This document shows, piece after piece, positions 58,916 through 64,000 of a stretch of 64,000 nt of DNA. The first letter of the stretch is position 1; each line of letters begins with the position of its first letter. Below the pieces are notes generated by a model. The model saw only the letters and a list, made by a program, of their open reading frames with translations. It had not been told where the DNA came from and did no database searches. Source of the stretch: Karalla daura (lineage: Eukaryota; Chordata; Actinopteri; Chaetodontiformes; Leiognathidae); assembly GCA_029224185.1 (NCBI GenBank), contig CM055191.1, forward strand, positions 21,626,952 through 21,690,951, read 5' to 3'. The translations under genes were made by a program, and so were the position numbers.

Positions 58916-60973
58916 CCGAAATCCTGACCCCGAACGAATGAGTCCAAACGCACGATTTGGGGTGTGAGCCGCCTCCGGGGTGGCCCACGCTCACTGGAAA
59001 AAGCAATCCCGAGGCCGGCTGTGGTCCCGGAGCTGAGATATTAACCCTCGCCGAAAGTGAAAAAAACGACCACCCCGGACCTGTCGTTTTGAGCCGATTT
59101 CCTGACCCCGAACGAGCGAGCTCAAACCCACCATTTGGGGTGTGAGCCGCCTCCGGGGTGGCCCACGCTCACTGGATAAAGCAATCCCGAGGCCGGCTGT
59201 GGTCCAGGAGCTGAGATATTAACCCTCGCCGAAAGTGAAAAAAACGACCACCCCGGACCTGTCGTTTTCGGCCGAAATCCCGACCCCTCGCGAGCGAGTC
59301 CAAACGCACGATTTGGGGTGTGAGCCGCCTCCGGGGTGGCCCACGCTCACTGGAAAAAGCAATCCCGAGGCCGGATTTGATCCTGGAGCTGAGATATTAA
59401 CCCTCGCCGAAAGTGAAAAAAACGACCACCCCGGACCTGTCGTTTTCGGCCGAAATCCCGACCCCGAACGAGCGAGTCCAAACGCACGATTTGGGGTGTG
59501 AGCCGCCTCCGGGGTGGCCCACGCTCACTGGAAAAAGCAATCCCGAGGCCGGCTGTGGTCCAGGAGCTGAGATATTAACCCTCGCCGAAAGTGAAAAAAA
59601 CGACCACCCCGGACCTGTCGTTTTGAGCCGATTTCCTGACCCCGAACGAGCGAGCTCAAACCCACCATTTGGGGTGTGAGCCGCCTCCGGGGTGGCCCAC
59701 GCTCACTGGATAAAGCAATCCCGAGGCCGGCTGTGGTCCAGGAGCTGAGATATTAACCCTCGCCGAAAGTGAAAAAAACGACCACCCCGGACCTGTCGTT
59801 TTCGGCCGAAATCCCGACCCCTCGCGAGCGAGTCCAAACGCACGATTTGGGGTGTGAGCCGCCTCCGGGGTGGCCCACGCTCACTGGAAAAAGCAATCCC
59901 GAGGCCGGCTGTGGTCCCGGAGCTGAGATATTAACCCTCGCCGAAAGTGAAAAAAACGACCACCCCGGACCTGTCGTTTTCGACCGAAATCCTGACCCCG
60001 AACGAATGAGTCCAAACGCACGATTTGGGGTGTGAGCCGCCTCCGGGGTGGCCCACGCTCACTGGAAAAAGCAATCCCGAGGCCGGCTGTGGTCCCGGAG
60101 CTGAGATATTAACCCTCGCCGAAAGTGAAAAAAACGACCACCCCGGACCTGTCGTTTTGAGCCGATTTCCTGACCCCGAACGAGCGAGCTCAAACCCACC
60201 ATTTGGGGTGTGAGCCGCCTCCGGGGTGGCCCACGCTCACTGGATAAAGCAATCCCGAGGCCGGCTGTGGTCCAGGAGCTGAGATATTAACCCTCGCCGA
60301 AAGTGAAAAAAACGACCACCCCGGACCTGTCGTTTTCGGCCGAAATCCCGACCCCTCGCGAGCGAGTCCAAACGCACGATTTGGGGTGTGAGCCGCCTCC
60401 GGGGTGGCCCACGCTCACTGGAAAAAGCAATCCCGAGGCCGGATTTGATCCTGGAGCTGAGATATTAACCCTCGCCGAAAGTGAAAAAAACGACCACCCC
60501 GGACCTGTCGTTTTCGGCCGAAATCCCGACCCCGAACGAGCGAGTCCAAACGCACGATTTGGGGTGTGAGCCGCCTCCGGGGTGGCCCACGCTCACTGGA
60601 AAAAGCAATCCCGAGGCCGGCTGTGGTCCAGGAGCTGAGATATTAACCCTCGCCGAAAGTGAAAAAAACGACCACCCCGGACCTGTCGTTTTGAGCCGAT
60701 TTCCTGACCCCGAACGAGCGAGCTCAAACCCACCATTTGGGGTGTGAGCCGCCTCCGGGGTGGCCCACGCTCACTGGATAAAGCAATCCCGAGGCCGGCT
60801 GTGGTCCAGGAGCTGAGATATTAACCCTCGCCGAAAGTGAAAAAAACGACCACCCCGGACCTGTCGTTTTCGGCCGAAATCCCGACCCCTCGCGAGCGAG
60901 TCCAAACGCACGATTTGGGGTGTGAGCCGCCTCCGGGGTGGCCCACGCTCACTGGAAAAAGCAATCCCGAGGC
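58916..60973 (+). repeat. Six-monomer higher-order repeat, period 1068
   Basis: 58916-59905 matches 59984-60973 (6 x 178), with no composite unit inside. This is one of the few regular-monomer-only higher-order repeats. Confidence 0.87.
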
Positions 60974-61951
60974 CGGATTTGATCCTGGAGCTGAGATGTT
61001 AACCCTCGCCGAAAGTGAAAAAAACGACCACCCCGGACCTGTCGTTTTCGGCCGAAATCCCGACCCCGAACGAGCGAGTCCAAACGCACGATTTGGGGTG
61101 TGAGCCGCCTCCGGGGTGGCCCACGCTCACTGGATAAAGCAATCCCGAGGCCGGCTGTGGTCCAGGAGCTGAGATATTAACCCTCGCCGAAAGTGAAAAA
61201 AACGACCACCCCGGACCTGTCGTTTTCGGCCGAAATCCCGACCCCGAACGAGCGAGTCCAAACGCACGATTTGGGGTGTGAGCCGCCTCCGGGGTGGCCC
61301 ACGCTCACTGGAAAAAGCAATCCCGAGGCCGGATTTGATCCTGGAGCTGAGATATTAACCCTCGCCGAAAGTGAAAAAAACGACCACCCCGGACCTGTCG
61401 TTTTCGGCCGAAATCCCGACCCCGAACGAGCGAGTCCAAACGCACGATTTGGGGTGTGAGCCGCCTCCGGGGTGGCCCACGCTCACTGGAAAAAGCAATC
61501 CCGAGGCCGGCTGTGGTCCAGGAGCTGAGATATTAACCCTCGCCGAAAGTGAAAAAAACGACCACCCCGGACCTGTCGTTTTCAGCCGAAATCCCGACCC
61601 CTCGCGAGCGAGTCCAAACGCACGATTTGGGGTGTGAGCCGCCTCCGGGGTGGCCCACGCTCACTGGAAAAAGCAATCCCGAGGCCGGATTTGATCCTGG
61701 AGCTGAGATGTTAACCCTCGCCGAAAGTGAAAAAAACGACCACCCCGGACCTGTCGTTTTCGGCCGAAATCCCGACCCCGAACGAGCGAGTCCAAACGCA
61801 CGATTTGGGGTGTGAGCCGCCTCTGGGGTGGCCCACGCTCACTGGAAAAAGCAATCCCGATGCCGGATTTGATCCTGGAGCTGAGATATCAAAGCTCGCC
61901 GAAAGTGAAAAAAACCACAGGTCCGGGGTGGTCGTTTTTTTCACTTTTTCA

Positions 61952-62025
61952 CTTTCGGCGAGCTTTAAAATCTCAGCTCCAGGATCATTTGATCCTGGAG
62001 CTGAGATTTTAAAGCTCGCCGAAAG
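61952..62025. repeat. Palindrome 36: standard, AAAAAAGCGACAACCCC tail
   Basis: Last palindrome in the window, about 3.4 kb after the previous one. Regular monomers alone fill 62041-64000. Confidence 0.97.
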
Positions 62026-64000
62026 GTAAAAAAGCGACAACCCCGGACCTGTCGTTTTCGGCCGAAATCCCGACCCCGAACGAGCGAGTCCAAACGCACG
62101 ATTTGGGGTGTGAGCCGCCTCTGGGGTGGCCCACGCTCACTGGAAAAAGCAATCCCGAGGCCGGCTGTGGTCCCGGAGCTGAGATATTAACCCTCGCCGA
62201 AAGTGAAAAAAACGACCACCCCGGACCTGTCGTTTTCGGCCGAAATCCCGACCCCTCGCGAGCGAGTCCAAACGCACGATTTGGGGTGTGAGCCGCCTCC
62301 GGGGTGGCCCACGCTCACTGGATAAAGCAATCCCGAGGCCGGCTGTGGTCCCGGAGCTGAGATATTAACCCTCGCCGAAAGTGAAAAAAACGACCACCCC
62401 GGACCTGTCGTTTTCGACCGAAATCCTGACCCCGAACGAATGAGTCCAAACGCACGATTTGGGGTGTGAGCCGCCTCCGGGGTGGCCCACGCTCACTGGA
62501 AAAAGCAATCCCGAGGCCGGCTGTGGTCCCGGAGCTGAGATATTAACCCTCGCCGAAAGTGAAAAAAACGACCACCCCGGACCTGTCGTTTTGAGCCGAT
62601 TTCCTGACCCCGAACGAGCGAGCTCAAACCCACCATTTGGGGTGTGAGCCGCCTCCGGGGTGGCCCACGCTCACTGGATAAAGCAATCCCGAGGCCGGCT
62701 GTGGTCCAGGAGCTGAGATATTAACCCTCGCCGAAAGTGAAAAAAACGACCACCCCGGACCTGTCGTTTTCGGCCGAAATCCCGACCCCTCTCGAGCGAG
62801 TCCAAACGCACGATTTGGGGTGTGAGCCGCCTCTGGGGTGGCCCACGCTCACTGGAAAAAGCAATCCCGAGGCCGGATTTGATCCTGGAGCTGAGATATT
62901 AACCCTCGCCGAAAGTGAAAAAAACGACCACCCCGGACCTGTCGTTTTCGGCCGAAATCCCGACCCCGAACGAGCGAGTCCAAACGCACGATTTGGGGTG
63001 TGAGCCGCCTCCGGGGTGGCCCACGCTCACTGGAAAAAGCAATCCCGAGGCCGGCTGTGGTCCAGGAGCTGAGATATTAACCCTCGCCGAAAGTGAAAAA
63101 AACGACCACCCCGGACCTGTCGTTTTGAGCCGATTTCCTGACCCCGAACGAGCGAGCTCAAACCCACCATTTGGGGTGTGAGCCGCCTCCGGGGTGGCCC
63201 ACGCTCACTGGATAAAGCAATCCCGAGGCCGGCTGTGGTCCAGGAGCTGAGATATTAACCCTCGCCGAAAGTGAAAAAAACGACCACCCCGGACCTGTCG
63301 TTTTCGGCCGAAATCCCGACCCCTCGCGAGCGAGTCCAAACGCACGATTTGGGGTGTGAGCCGCCTCCGGGGTGGCCCACGCTCACTGGAAAAAGCAATC
63401 CCGAGGCCGGATTTGATCCTGGAGCTGAGATGTTAACCCTCGCCGAAAGTGAAAAAAACGACCACCCCGGACCTGTCGTTTTCGGCCGAAATCCCGACCC
63501 CGAACGAGCGAGTCCAAACGCACGATTTGGGGTGTGAGCCGCCTCCGGGGTGGCCCACGCTCACTGGAAAAAGCAATCCCGAGGCCGGATTTGATCCTGG
63601 AGCTGAGATATTAACCCTCGCCGAAAGTGAAAAAAACGACCACCCCGGACCTGTCGTTTTCGGCCGAAATCCCGACCCCGAACGAGCGAGTCCAAACGCA
63701 CGATTTGGGGTGTGAGCCGCCTCCGGGGTGGCCCACGCTCACTGGAAAAAGCAATCCCGAGGCCGGCTGTGGTCCAGGAGCTGAGATATTAACCCTCGCC
63801 GAAAGTGAAAAAAACGACCACCCCGGACCTGTCGTTTTCAGCCGAAATCCCGACCCCTCGCGAGCGAGTCCAAACGCACGATTTGGGGTGTGAGCCGCCT
63901 CCGGGGTGGCCCACGCTCACTGGAAAAAGCAATCCCGAGGCCGGATTTGATCCTGGAGCTGAGATATTAACCCTCGCCGAAAGTGAAAAAAACGACCACC

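Larger units (their letters stand above)
1671..64000 (+). repeat. 178-base tandem satellite array with composite higher-order units
   Basis: From here to the window end the sequence is a head-to-tail array of a 178-base monomer, all in one orientation except for short inverted segments inside composite units. Roughly 325 monomer equivalents fit in 62.3 kb. The array begins mid-monomer: ATGACCCC joins AAACGCACGATTTGGGG. Neighbouring monomers differ mainly at a few class-defining sites, and blocks of several monomers recur nearly identically at offsets that are multiples of 178 or 178n plus one composite unit. That pattern is expected of unequal exchange and local homogenisation in centromeric or other heterochromatic satellites. 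Chromosomal position cannot be told from the sequence. There is no stop-free frame longer than about two monomers and no gene inside the array. Confidence 0.98.

Noticed and set aside
1689..64000. Hundreds of 60-170-residue open frames on both strands of the array, including a recurrent 88-residue frame starting MKKTTTPDLSF
   Set aside because: They repeat with the 178-base period and start at the same satellite position each time. They overlap in several frames and end at fixed repeat stops. Because 178 is not divisible by three, no frame is carried through the array. There is no sign of coding constraint.
1671..64000. CRISPR array
   Set aside because: There are no spacers of unique sequence: the whole 178-base period is repeat. 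Context is eukaryotic.
1671..64000. Promoter-like GAGATATTAACC motif in every monomer
   Set aside because: A short AT-rich word in a repeat is not evidence for transcription, and no downstream gene exists.

Overview
This window is eukaryotic, non-genic repeat DNA. About 62.3 kb of it is a GC-rich tandem satellite. The first 1.67 kb is a purine-rich simple-sequence tract carrying a 5'-truncated, frameshifted LINE fragment. A LINE 3' end with a poly(A) tail, long GACAAA/GATA microsatellites and a ~178-base satellite together suggest a vertebrate, most likely a ray-finned fish. That assignment is inference, resting mainly on the LINE's resemblance to fish/amphibian L1/Tx1-type elements. I see no intact protein-coding gene, tRNA, rRNA or CRISPR array.

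Layout. 1-788: (GACAAA)n-like simple repeat with a 72-base and a 48-base minisatellite inside it. 789 to about 1360: minus-strand 3' end of a non-LTR retrotransposon (poly-T at 789-804, 3' UTR with a terminal hairpin, then the broken ORF2 C-terminus). About 1365-1670: the same simple repeat resumes and ends in GATA/GA runs. 1671-64000: the satellite array, which starts mid-monomer and runs off the right edge.

The satellite. The regular monomer is exactly 178 bases; one I counted base by base (5366-5543) has 108 G+C and 19 CpG. Monomers fall into diagnostic classes: GGATTTGATCCTGG versus GGCTGTGGTCCCGG/GGTCCAGG in the middle; CCGAACGAGCGAG versus CTCGCGAGCGAG versus CGAACGAATGAG near the end; and a GAGCCGATTT/CCCACC class nearly always followed by a GGATAAAG monomer. 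Regular monomers are interrupted at 41 places by a composite unit (475 bases in standard form, two monomers plus 119 bases). In it, part of a monomer is followed by its own reverse complement and then by a forward copy again. This gives two nested foldbacks, the second a near-perfect palindrome with 36-base arms and a 2-base spacer. I located 36 composites that keep a palindrome and 5 in which it has been cut out, leaving a common scar. Palindrome variants (TT or AA spacer, doubled, trimmed, spacerless, excised) mark clonal families spread by later local duplications at offsets of 712, 766, 852, 1068, 1561, 1721, 1917, 1929, 2244, 2309, 2911 and 3713 bases, plus a longer-range copy at 11,707. 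The many 60-170-residue open frames in the array are periodic by-products of the repeat and are not annotated as genes.

The point most worth following is this forward-inverted-forward unit and its record of palindrome inversion, doubling and excision. All repeat boundaries were set by eye and may be off by a few bases.
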